DNA of 64,000 bases. Origin: Combretum micranthum (lineage: Eukaryota; Streptophyta; Magnoliopsida; Myrtales; Combretaceae). The notes beneath the pieces were generated by a model. It did not search any database. It was not told the DNA's origin and worked only from the letters and a program-made list of their open reading frames with translations. Positions 23,110 through 33,600 of this stretch are shown in pieces (the first letter of the stretch is position 1; every line of letters starts with the position of its first letter). A program made the translations under genes and the position numbers. The stretch spans positions 124,001-188,000 of the forward strand of contig JAMXBD010000641.1 in NCBI GenBank assembly GCA_024138025.1, in the 5' to 3' direction.

Positions 23110-23175
23110 TATGGATAAGTCATTGGCATGCATATATGAGACCTGAGTTCGATTCCATAAGGAGGCAAATTATCC
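23110..23175 (+). mobile_element. candidate SINE head with Pol III box B
   Basis: GAGACCTGAGTTCGATTCC contains a good box B (AGTTCGATTCC, 23146-23156), preceded 35-45 bp upstream by a weak box A-like GGATAAGTCATTGG. The sequence resembles tRNA-derived SINE heads. It lies about 310 bp from the minus-strand tRNA-Trp-like sequence and points the other way. No tail or target duplication was identified. Confidence 0.4.
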
Positions 23176-23690
23176 TTTTCAGATGCTGGATGCCTATAAT
23201 TTGTCTCTTATTCTAAATCTTGTGCTTTGATTATTTCAGTGTTTATTCTATCTCACCATCCCACTCTTCCACCTCCGGGTCCAATTCTTCTGCATAACTT
23301 TGTGATGAATTAACTGATGTTGGTGTCTCAGACTGGGGTTCCTCTAACATATCTTGAAGGCTTTTGGTGTTTAGTTTCCTTTCAGTCTCGAGTTAGTTGC
23401 AATTTCAGCATATGATCTATATATTCACATTTTTTTATATGATTGAATTCTCTACCTTCCAAGGACTTAATATTGTCGATAATATCTTTTGCAGCATCAA
23501 ATGAATGCACCTTTGCAAAATTAGGGTTAATATTCCAGTTGCATTCATTCTCCAATGAATTGAAAGATCCTCCATTCCTGGATGCTCCATCCTTCGGCGT
23601 AAAACCTTGACGCTGGTGTTCGTTTTATGATCCTTGATCATTCTCAGTACCAAGTTGTAATTGCATGTAGTTTATCCTTGATACAGGTAG
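23176..23690. other. internal sequence of the Tat-like element, decayed coding possible
   Basis: On the minus strand, 23640-23435 has a frame that reads NINPNFAKVHSFDAAKD..IIDNIKSLEGREF. It looks protein-like but is broken by stops, and I cannot assign it to a family. Confidence 0.25.
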
Positions 23691-24030
23691 AATAATCCTC
23701 CTTTTATTTTGTATAAAATCTTGATAATCTTGAATTTCGATGATAATTTTGATGTTCTTGATATATTTGGTACTTGTTGATAACTCTCATGTTATTAACA
23801 ATCTTGACAACTCTTGATTCTGATGCATGTAATGACTTTAGTAATCATAATAGTCTTCATGCTTTTGATAATCTTGATAGCCTTCATGGTTTCACTATTC
23901 ATGGTAGTATTGGTAATCTTGATAAATTTGGAACATTGCTTATTGAATACATCACCTTGAAATAATTTTTTTTTTTATGACTCCCCTGTCTCATATGAAA
24001 TCTTGATAATATTGATATTTGACAATAAAG
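23690..24030. repeat. degenerate GATAATCTTGA-rich tract
   Basis: Words of the type TTGATAATCTTGA recur about ten times (for example near 23720, 23860, 23915 and 24000), separated by 10-50 bp. This is a low-complexity array directly upstream of the antisense ORF, where its leader or promoter would be. Confidence 0.6.
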
Positions 24031-24104
24031 TTGACACTCTTGCTACTCTTCTTACCCAAGATGTTTTTTTTTTAGGCGTTATCTCACCAAAGTGTCAATA
24101 GAAA

Positions 24105-24827
24105 TTGATGGCCAAAGAAAAAAAGAATAACCAAGCTCAACAAATTGTGGTTACCAAATCCAAGGAAACAAGAAGTATCCAAGGCTCCAATATCCAAATG
24201 GCCAAACATAACGAGATCAAAGCTAGGCAAGCACCAACTGTTGAAGTTATCAAACAAAGGGACTTGTTAGTACGCCAGGATGGTAATCCACCACAAATTC
24301 AGCTTCCAAGAGACCAGTGGATAGACGAAACAATTTCTGAAGATACGTTTTGGGATAAGGCTTCTCGCTCCAAGTTATGTGCAACTCCCCCTACTGATGG
24401 TGACTTCCGATTAATCGAGCCCGAGTTGTGCGCCGATTCAAGGAGCACCATTAGAAGGGACTCAGTGCTACGTTTCAGAAACGAGAGGAAGGAGCTACCA
24501 CTTTCCAGTACACATTTCCCATTTCTTAAGGAGCCGACACCTGGATGGAGTGACTGGGTAGACTACATCACCAACCAGCTGGAATACGTGAAGCTATTGA
24601 AATAAGCCAAAGTCTATGATGTCATCATCACCTCTGCTCGTTTGTGGCTTGTCAGCACAAACAAGATGGAAGTATGGTGTGCCATCATCCCTCACTGGAG
24701 CACGCAGACTCATACATTTATTACTGCATGGGGGGAGATATCACTAACTCTTGAAGACGTGGTCATGCTTTTGCCACTGCAGTTGCAACTTCACGCGAAG
24801 AGCGCCACCTCTACGCATCTTTACTAG
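24105..24827 (+). pseudogene. antisense ORF with a plant mobile domain (PMD), interrupted by one stop
   Basis: It is encoded on the strand opposite to gag. The first part (24105-24605, 166 codons) begins with a Lys/Gln-rich segment, then HFPFLKEPTPGWSDWVDYIT. After a TAA at 24603-24605 the same frame continues AKVYDVIITSARLWLVS and then THTFITAWGEISLTLEDVV. The GW..WV...L, then W.P.THTF..WGE.T.TLEDV pattern is the core of the plant mobile domain (aminotransferase-like, as in MAIN/MAIL1). Such domains are found both in host silencing factors and in gypsy elements. The stop and the short remaining C-terminus (ending near 24827) mean it is not intact here. Its role in retrotransposons is not known to me. 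Confidence 0.75.
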
Positions 24828-24925
24828 CGGCTCTAAAGCTCGCTCGAGATGATAAGAAGAAACCATGCTTCTCTACCTAGATTGCACGACTTCTGAAGAT
24901 ACATTCAAGGAAAAATCCTCTCATC

Positions 24926-25022
24926 TCGTGTCAAGTGCAACAACCCCCATTGATGGTGAGCTCCAATAATCGAGCCCTAGTTACGTGCCGATTCCAGAGA
25001 CACCATCAGGGGAATTCAATGT
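24926..25022 (+). repeat. partial duplicate of a segment of the antisense PMD ORF
   Basis: It matches 24381-24475 (shared words CCCCATTGATGGTGA / CCCCTACTGATGGTGA, AATCGAGCCC, GTGCCGATTC / GCGCCGATTC, CACCAT). This is an internal duplication about 545 bp downstream of the original, out of any long frame. Confidence 0.7.
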
Positions 25023-25499
25023 TATGTTGGAGCGGCCATTTTTACAACTTACTAATGTTGAAGCAAATCCACGTCTTGCCCGTACATAGGTGACAAGCTT
25101 CATGCTTCCATCTAGACTTGGTTTATCAAGAATCCTTAGCCTTTTTCTGAAAATTCCCATGTTGAGGTACTGTTTTGTTTAGATGACTGCAGTGGAGAGC
25201 TATATGTTGCATTTGTTAATGACCTTCCTCCCCAAGTTGCTACATGTCTCATTGAGGCAAGATAGCAACTTCGTAGATGTTTAGACTTTATTACATTATT
25301 TCAATGTTCTCTTGACATTAGATATACTACAATTAGAAACACCTTGTGAATCAACCACCATGCTATAAAAATGTAAAGGCATGGTGTAAGTTTAGCTTAT
25401 GGCATAGAAGCCACGATGCCAGGGCATTACCTGGGCTTAAAGCATGGAAAGTGTGATACCAAGGCATTGCTTTATACCATGTGTAGGTACGACACCACA

Positions 25500-26060
25500 C
25501 TGCCATGCGCCTGGGAGACAATGCTTCCACCAGTCAGCACTTATAAGTAAAGCATGTTATCACACGCTCAGGAGACAATGCTCTTACCAAGCAGCGGTGA
25601 TGTTTAAAATATTATGATTGCAATCGACTATCATGAATATGAGGCCTGCTTAGACTCAATGATCTAAAGGACCTCTTACAGCATTTTTTTTATGCATTGG
25701 AGTAAGGTTCTTGGCTTACCATGATAGTATTTAAATGATCCCTTTTAAGAAAGTACTCAATCGCGCTTTAAGCAGCAATTGTGCGATCCAAATTTCTAGC
25801 TTTATTAGTCAAGGGGGTGTTTCCCACTACTTGACTGCCTAGTATAAGTTACCAAGGAGGTTGTCTTTACAATGGCTTGTACCGCGCCTGAGAGCCAATA
25901 CTCTTAACAGTTGCAGTACACAAGCTCAACATGTTGTCATGCCGTTGTGCACTTAGGAGATTATACTCTTACTAAGCAGCACATATATAATTAATGCTCT
26001 ATTCTTGCCGTGTTAATTATCTTTGTGCGCTAAGAGACATATCCCTAACTTTGCAGCAAC
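25500..26060. repeat. array of five degenerate ~30-bp repeats within the element
   Basis: Copies of a GCGCCTGGGAGACAATGCTC-type unit followed by TTACCAAGCAGC occur near 25507, 25566, 25888, 25952 and 26026, at uneven spacing (about 60-320 bp). They lie between gag and the antisense ORF. Tat/Ogre elements often carry tandem repeats outside their coding regions. Confidence 0.7.
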
Positions 26061-26309
26061 GAAAGAAAATTATAAAGTAACAAGAACAACAAAATCGTAC
26101 TGAAAAGGCTTTGAGAATGCAAGCCGTAAATTTTATTCAAATAATGACTAAAATATATCAACTGCAATTGCATACAAAGACTCTTAATATGTTGAAAATG
26201 ACATGAAGCCTTCTTCAGATCCCATAGACCTTTCCTAAATAACATATCATTTTCCATTAAGCATAACATGACTTTCAACTTTGTTAACTTATTTCTTCTT
26301 CTTCAGTTC

Positions 26310-28031
26310 TTAGATCATGATGAGCAGCACTTGCGGCACCCGTTGAGCATTGTGTGCGGGGAGTGGATTATTGCGTACATCATTACCTTCAATGACAAGT
26401 TCTCCATTATTGACTCGTTCATTGAATATCTTTTTTAGTGTCCAACACTCTTTGGTAGGATGACCTACAGTCCTGTGAAATCTACAGAACTTTAGATTAT
26501 TCTTCTTGGTTGCATTAGGGAGGCGTTCGACCCTTGGGAGCTTGATGCTTTCATCTCTCAACCATTGGTCAAGCACAGCATGAACCTTCCCTATAGGGCA
26601 AGGGAACGAGAGCGCTGGTGGAGTGCTCATTGGTTTATCGTTCATTGGCTTCTTGTTGTTTCTAAAGTCTTCTCCTTGGAGTGAGCTAACATTTACAGCT
26701 CTCTTTCCAAACCTTTCACCTTCTCCACGTTGTCTAGATACGGAGTTGTTGGTCCTTCGTGCATTCTCAACGAGAGCAGCAAAGGAACATAGATTGAGAT
26801 TCTCGAGGTGGACGGCTATTCAGTGAACATCCCTTGGATGCAGATCTTCACTAGTTCTTTCTCATCAAGCATCTTGAATATCCAAAGAGCGTTCTCTGAA
26901 ACGCTTAATGTAGTCCATAAGATCTTCCTTCGGCTTCTGTCGTGTTCTTCCCATATCAGTGATGGTGACCCGCTCTTGAGTAGAGAAGAATTTCTCAAGA
27001 ACATCTTGCACATGGTTCCCATGAATCAACTGACCTGGGAAAGATTGACATACCAAGTGTATGCCTTCTCAGTAGAGACTTAGAGAATTCTTTTAGCTTT
27101 AAGTCATCATCAAACCCGTAGACTTCCAATGTTTCAATGAATTTGAGTAGGTGTTCTTTAACACTACCTCTCTTGCCATCGAACAACATAAATTTAGGAC
27201 TAACATAGTCCTTTGGATAAGGCTTCGTGACAATCCGGTGATGGTATGGAAGCTTTAAGTCCAGTACTCCAACAGAGGACTTAGCTTGAATTTCTTTTAG
27301 ATAAATGTCCAAGTCTTCCTTATTTATAAAGGATTCCCTTGGCATAAATACTGATGGTACAGCTGGTGCAGTTGGGGCAGTTGGCATAACTGGTGCAACA
27401 CGTGGAGTCAATGTAGTCGGTGCAACTGATGCCACCAGTACAATTGAAGGAGTTGATACATGAGGAAGATTAGAATTAGGTGAGGGAGCAGTCTCACTCA
27501 AGCTGGTACGAGAGTGTACATGTGAGGATGACGACCCGCCAAGTTGAGCTCTTGCGTTATTTGCTTCAGGGGCTAGTGGCTGCTCAACTATAACTTGTGG
27601 TGATGGGGTTTGCACATTCACCCCTTGAGGCATATTTGCCTGAATGGTAGGAGCAGTAGTAAGCTGTGATAAGGAGGGGGCGCTTTACTGCACAACCGGG
27701 GTAGGTCCTGGTAAGGCTGCACCTTGGAGTACATCAGCATTAGCAGCCATCCCTGGTATAAGACAGGTGAGTGCAGTCAAGAACTGGTTTAGAGCTCGGG
27801 TGTTCTCTTGAATGGTTCGTGTCGTCTCTGCATTGCTTTCTTGTATAGCACGTATTACTTGTGCATTGTCAACAATGATGCCTTGCATGTCGGCAGCAGG
27901 ATTAGCGTTGACATTAGTGTTGGCATCTTCCAATGTTAGCATGTCTGGATCAATAGTGTTGGGGTTAGGTTGCTGATGTCTTGATTCACATTGTCATCAG
28001 TGTTACTCTGCTTTCTTCTTGGAGGTGCCAT
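26310..28031 (-). pseudogene. gag: gag of the Tat-like retrotransposon, broken
   Basis: The minus-strand start MAPPRRKQSNTDD (28031) is right for a Tat-type gag. A frameshift leads to MLTLEDANTNVNANP (27942), and a TAA near 27685 interrupts it. The frame 27633-26995 holds a Pro/Thr/Val-rich linker and the capsid-like PKFMLFDGKRGSVKEHLLKF. Another frameshift gives PKEDLMDYIKRFRERSLDIQ, a conserved gag core motif. The last frame (26645-26310) has a zinc-knuckle variant C-x2-H-x4-H-x4-C (CRFHRTVGHPTKEC). In intact elements gag packages the RNA and forms the particle. At least two frameshifts and one stop make it non-functional. Confidence 0.85.
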
Positions 28032-28051
28032 CACGACACTGTCAAAATCCT

Positions 28052-28070
28052 CAGTCCCAGTAGAGTCGCC
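28052..28070 (-). other. primer-binding site of the Tat-like element
   Basis: TGGCGACTCTACTGGGAC on the minus strand, a few bases after the 5' LTR end. It is the complement of a tRNA 3' end, of the kind used by Tat/Ogre elements; I did not assign the tRNA. Confidence 0.7.
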
Positions 28071-28074
28071 AAAA

Positions 28075-28736
28075 TATAGATGCAGGGTTCTTGATGATAG
28101 TTGTCACGCACGCGTCACGTGGATTTCGCCTGGCACGTGACTTCAGAATGCTGCTGAGGAAATGACACTTGATGATGGGATGGCTTGGAGAGAATGACAA
28201 GGGAGGAGGAACAGGCAGTCTCAGTGTCTCAAATGCACAAGTGACAGATAAGGGAGCTTGAGTAGACCTCGCGCGTCAACCTTACAGTTCTTGAGCAGTT
28301 GGAGTAGAAATCACTTGAGTTGCCTTGTTTGATCTTCCTGAATAGAACCTCCTTTACAAACTATTGTTTGTCTTCTCTCTCCAAAAGTTCTTAATGAGGA
28401 GGAGGAGTGACTGAATATTTATAGGCACTTGGCGTGGATGACGACCGTCAGATCACCTCAGTGATTGACGGATGAGATGGAGCAAGATCAATTCATGCTT
28501 ATCATGAATGAGCTCCTCATGGGCCAAGGCCTGTAGTCATCTCCTATGTGTGCATGAGCCTAACTGAGAAAGGTTGGATGCGGCTAACCGGCCCAACGAT
28601 CCCTGTTCCAAGTCCACCAAGCCAAATCTCTCCAAGCCATCCCAATAATTGAACTAGACTCATTAGGCCATGTCACTCAGCCTATGAGTCAAGCCCAAAT
28701 AAATAAATAATATTTATTTTTTTAAGCCCATTTACA
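28075..28736 (-). repeat. 5' LTR (minus-strand orientation) of the Tat-like element
   Basis: Starts TGTAAATGGGCTT on the minus strand; the far end reads CATCTATA, so the terminal CA is mutated to TA. Otherwise it is collinear with the 3' LTR. Confidence 0.95.
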
Positions 28737-28741
28737 ACTAG
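28737..28741. repeat. 5-bp target site duplication, right copy
   Basis: ACTAG, identical to 20162-20166. Confidence 0.95.
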
Positions 28742-28765
28742 TTAATCAAACCATGCCCACTCTTA

Positions 28766-29880
28766 TCCATATGTGGTACTTTTACACAAGTACTAATTTT
28801 CATCAAAATCTAGTATTTTAGTTAACTTTCTCATAATTTGGTACTTTGGTCAACATGGTGTGTTTCATTCACATGAGGTATTTCTTATCGAGTATCAACT
28901 TTCTCTCAAATGTGTATTCTGGTCCATATGTTGTATTTTTGGGTGAGTACCAACTTTTGTGCAAATTTGGTATTTTGGTCTATATGTGGCATTTCGACCC
29001 TTAAGCAATACTTCTAAGTATGTTCTAACTTTCATCAAGATGTGGTATTTCGATCCATATGGGAAACTTTTGTTTAGGGGAGTATCGGTTTTTTTTTTTT
29101 TTCATATATGATATTTTGGTTTATTTGTGGTACTTCACTCTATATGTGGTATTTTTAGGTAAGCATTGGTACAAGTACCAACTTTTATCTAGATGTAGAA
29201 TTTTGGTCCATATGTGGCATTTTGATCATACGTAGCACTTCTTATTGAGTACAAACTTTTGTTCTGATGTGATATATTGGTCTCTATGTGGTACTTCTGA
29301 GCTAGTACCTACTTTCATATAAATCTAGTATTTTTGGTCCACATGTGGTACTTTTGGACGAGTATCAATTTTCATCCAAATTTGGTATTTGAGTATATAT
29401 ATGATACTTCTTATCACGAATCGACTTTTATCAAGATGTGGTATTTCAATCCATATGTGGTACTTTTGTGCAAGTACCATGTTTTATGCAAACATGATAT
29501 TTTGGTCCATACATGGTACTTCTAGGGGAGTACAAATCTTGTTCAAGTTTAGTATTTTAAACTATATGTGGTATCTTGGTCCATATGTTGTACTCCTAAG
29601 TGAGTAACAACTTTCATGCAAATATGGTATTTTGGTCTTTATGTGATATTTCGATCCCCATCTGTTATATTGGGTCCAAATGTGCTACTCTTGATGAGTA
29701 CTAAATTTTGTACAAATTTAGCATTTTTATTCTTATATAGTACTTTTATGCAAATGCTAGCTTTCATTCAAATATGGTATTTTGATCCATATGTTACATT
29801 TTGATCTATGTCTGCTTTTTTCAAATTCCAATTTGCTTAAATATGATACTTTTATGCGTATAAAATATTTTTAAGTAAGG
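28766..29880 (+). repeat. degenerate minisatellite, unit about 56 bp
   Basis: About 16-18 diverged copies of a unit built from GGTCCATATGTGGTACTT, a GAGTACCAACTTT segment and a CATGCAAATTTGGTATTTT segment. In the region 29450-29640 the units are 55-56 bp, with an occasional extra ~19-bp GTATTTTGGTCCATATGTG piece. Frames through it rich in WYF and YVVL residues are products of the repeat, not genes. It begins directly at the right end of the hAT MITE. Confidence 0.85.
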
Positions 29881-30636
29881 TAGGTGATTTACTCGATCAC
29901 CACCTCACCTAATTGTAAGTCACTTGTGGTGAGTTGTGCTGATAACCTCCCTTTGAATCAATGATGAAAACAAATGCATGAAAAAAATGGTAATACTCTC
30001 TATCTCTACGAATTTAGGGACCAATGAAGATTTATTAAGTTTTTTTTTTTTTCAAATAGAAGATTATTACTTGTTTATCATTATTTAAAAAAAAATACAT
30101 ATATAATTTATATAAAAAAATAATACGGATATACCATACTATATAACATATAGGATATGCGATGTTGTTGTTTTTTTTTCATATGTACAATACACCTATT
30201 TTTCCAATTTTGGTATAGTACCGTCGCTATATTTGTCTTCGATATGTGATACATGTAGAAACTTTTTTATATCTTATTCAATATGTAATATAAAAGTGGC
30301 AATTTGATAATTTTTTTATACAATTTGAATTTGTGTAACTTTCTTTTCAAGGGCAGTAGTCTTTTATTAAAAAAAAATAAAGCAAATCAAAATATAATTT
30401 CCATGACCATGAAATGAAGAATAGGCAGTATTACGAAAATATCCCTGACATCACGCGACAGGCATGCTCCCCCTCTTCCGCATCCTCGTCATTCACCCCA
30501 CCCAACCCCTCTCCGTATCAGTATCCGCATCGGCATATCGCCAGGAATCGCTACGTACAATCTATCCCCTCCAAAAATCACAACAAAACTATCGTTCTTC
30601 TCTCTCTTTCTCTCTCCATTATTTGCTTATCTTACA
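29881..30636 (+). promoter_or_regulatory. upstream region and 5' UTR of the fibrillin gene
   Basis: Contains AT-rich tracts and then, near 30440-30560, a more GC-rich stretch. A pyrimidine-rich CTCTCTCTTTCTCTCTCC run (30600-30618) lies just before the start codon, common in plant 5' UTRs. No clear TATA box was identified. Confidence 0.45.
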
Positions 30637-33600
30637 ATGACAGCAATCCAGGCCTTCCTTCCACCATGCCCTTCGCTTCCTTCCCGCTCCTCCTCAACGG
30701 CTTCTCCTCCTCCTCAAACTCCACCGTCTTTCACCAGATTCCCAAAGCTCCCTCAGAGAACCTCCTTCTCCTCTACTTGTTGTCGCCGGAGGTTCCCGTT
30801 CGTGGTCATGGTTCAGCAGGCAGTTCAAGGAGCTCCTGCGACGTACGCCAAGGAAATGGAGAGGCTATCTGCCAAGGAATCGCTCCTTCTTGCTGTAGGT
30901 TTAATTTCAACTATCTACTAAAGTTCTTTTTCTATTCTTTTTTATTTCATATATTTATTTTCTATTTTTTCCTTTAATTATTATTCGTTTCACTGGATAT
31001 ATGTAGTTAAGTTATATGTATTCTCTAGATATGTTGACTTGTCTAAGTCATTGCTTAAAGATCTGCTGAATCTCGGTAGTTAAAAGAACCAGTGCTTTGA
31101 AAATTAGCAAGAAATATTATAAAAAGAACACTTGTGTTTTGTCTCGTTAGTTAATTAGTTACAACTCTAGAAATAGATGAGGCTGTCTCAAATCACTTGT
31201 TAACATTTTCTATAATATTTTTTATTTACATAATTCATAAAGGGCTGGTTGATGAGAGGAACAATGCAAATGTAATAAATCCAAGGAATGTGCTAAAATT
31301 ATTTAAGATAATGAATACTAATATTTACTGGTTTTGTGTATTTAGATCAATCTTGTGAAGTCTCTCTATCTTCCTTTGCAATTTTCTCGCTATTAATTGT
31401 TTCCAAATATAAAAGAATTCAAAATGTCACATGCAAAATGTGTTGTCAGACATAGTTTAAATCTCCCATTAATACTTATGTTTGTTCATCTTCTGGATGT
31501 TGTGAACAATGAGGGGTATGGGGATATGTTTACTTGGATGTAAAGCTAATCCCTTATCTACTATCACATATGAGCAAATCCAACAAATAATATATTGCTC
31601 TAGTTTCAAGCACATGTCTTTTTGTTTTCCAAATTACAGTGGCAAATTTGTTCCTGCGGTGATCACACTTGAATTCTTAGTGAATAGAGCTGAATTTAAT
31701 CTGGTGCTACCAAATAAATTGTAACCAGTTTCAGGTGATCCTTTGGGACATAAGATTTGGAACTTATTTGATCTGCTTGATATAGGTAGGAACAAATTGA
31801 TAAGGTGGATTTGCTTGTCAATGTTTTAAGGCTCTGCTGTTATATTCCAATTTGTCTTTTTTTGGGCACACTACTATAGAATTGAAGGTAATTTCAAGTA
31901 TTAGGTCTATTAAGAGTGAAATCAAGTTCAATCTTATTCTTAAGGGATTTCCTGCCACATCTACCTATTTTAATTGCAATAAACTTGGATCCGTTAAGAG
32001 AGAATCCAATGATTTCCATGAAAGGATTTCACTACAGAATGAGCCCTAAGACCTTCAAAACTCTAGAAATCTAAATTTTTTGAAAAATAGGGCATGTTTT
32101 TCCTACGGCATTTTTTATCAACATATGTTGGTTGCTAGAGGCTTTTTTTTTTTGCTATTGCTTTCTCCTGTTTTTCCTTTTGTTTTGACAAATACCACAA
32201 ACTCCCTAATGCACATGCATGGGCATAACCACCACACATCACATATCACAAGACTCACATAACCTCTACATACGACTTTGCTCTTACACTTAAGAACACA
32301 AATACTAGCCATAACACACACCTATTGTCAGCTGAAGGTTTCTAAAGCTCTTGTTGGTTGAGACTGAACTGTGTTGTTGACCTTGTCAAAAATCATTTTT
32401 TGGGTTCTTGAATCCAATACTCTATTAAAGATGTTAGAAAAATGCCTTGGAAGAAAATCCCACATAGGTTAAATGAGAAAAAATGGATGGCCATATGATA
32501 GAGAGGTGCTCAAATCAAATTGTTTTAGGGTATTTTGACAAGAAAGCCACCTCTCTATTATCAAAGTCCACTCTCTAATCCAAATGAAGTCATGCCCAAG
32601 CATTAGTTTGAAGACTCACTCTTTCATGGATGATATTGAAGACTTGGATCAGGCCAACCATTCCAACCATGATAAAAATTTCTAATAGTGGTATTAGAGC
32701 CCATATGGCCTCACGGCCCATGAAGATTTGGCTTGTGATGGCAGTCTATGATGGAGGGTCCAAGTTCATGTGATGAAGAAGAAACTTGGCAATTGCCGCT
32801 AAGAGAAACCAAAAATATAATAATGATGAAGTCTTGTGGCCCAAGACTTAAAGCCCAAAGGAAGAAGGCTCAGTGAGGGAGACCCAGGCACATGATGTAG
32901 ACCTAAGGGTTTTGAGACTCGAGAAGCACAAGCCTAGGATATGAAGATGATGATGATGGACATATGGCCTCTTGAGGCTCTACATGAAGTACATACAAGC
33001 CTAGGCTCATGAATTGAAGGCAAGTCACAACTGGGTTAGGCTAGTTGGACTTGAGCGAGAGTGTTCGAAAAATTCCTTTGGAGAAAATCCCATGTGGGTT
33101 AAATAAGAAAAAATGGATAGCTATATAATAAGAGAAATGCTCAAGTTAAATTGTCTTAGGGCTGTTGACAAGAAAGGCACTTCTCTATTATCAGGGCCCA
33201 CTCTATTGCCCGAATGAGTCATGCCCAAGCATTTTTTTGAAGCCCTGCTCTTCCCTGGATGATGTTGAAGACTTGGACTAGGCCAACCATGATAAAAATT
33301 TCCAACAAAAGAAAATGTTGCAATTTTGAAAAATTTCATAAAGCTATATTTAAATCGCATTATTCATGTGTTTTGTGCATAATAGTTCTATATTTTATAA
33401 AAACTCACTGCTTTGGGTGTTTGATCTGGACCTGTGCCATCTGCCTTTAGGAAGCTCTCATTATACCATTTTGTTTTTGAATCTGTTTTATCTCTATGTT
33501 TGTTACCTCATCTGCTGGGGGACTCTGAGACTGTCAACTACATTCTGTTCTTACTTCTTGCAAGATTTGTATTGTAGAGTTAAAAGGATCAATTTCCTGC

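Larger units (their letters stand above)
20167..28736 (-). mobile_element. 8,570-bp non-autonomous Tat/Ogre-like gypsy retrotransposon with an antisense plant-mobile-domain ORF
   Basis: Complete by its ends: two LTRs (666 and 662 bp), a perfect ACTAG duplication, a primer-binding site TGGCGACTCTACTGGGAC (minus strand, about 28069-28052) and a polypurine tract. The TGGCGACTC.. site is of the kind seen in Tat/Ogre lineages. Transcription order on the minus strand: LTR, leader, broken gag (28031-26310), a degenerate repeat array (26055-25500), the region of the opposite-strand PMD ORF (25020-24105), a GATAATCTTGA-rich tract, tRNA-like sequences, a strong inverted repeat, and the 3' LTR. I saw no protease, RT, RNase H or integrase, so it would depend on pol from elsewhere. 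The LTR similarity suggests a fairly young insertion. Confidence 0.88.
19545..28765. mobile_element. hAT MITE split by the 8.57-kb LTR retrotransposon
   Basis: The left end TAAAGGTGGGC (19545) and the inverted right end TAAGAGTGGGC (28765) are 11-bp terminal repeats with two mismatches. They are flanked by TCCATATA (19537-19544) and TCCATATG (28766-28773), an 8-bp duplication with one mismatch. Without the nested retrotransposon the MITE is about 646 bp (19545-20166 plus 28742-28765). The body has many CGGTTT / AAACCG words. No transposase frame. Confidence 0.8.

Noticed and set aside
25500..26060. CRISPR-like array
   Set aside because: Repeats are degenerate and unevenly spaced, lie inside a plant retrotransposon, and have no cas genes.
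29334..29804. Chain of overlapping plus-strand ORFs rich in W, Y and V
   Set aside because: They are produced by the minisatellite period of about 56 bp in several frames; the 'protein' repeats follow the DNA repeat and lack any family signature.
30414..30977. 187-residue plus-strand ORF overlapping fibrillin exon 1
   Set aside because: It is a shadow in a different frame of exon 1 and its leader. The fibrillin frame has family motifs and matching splice phases; this one has neither.
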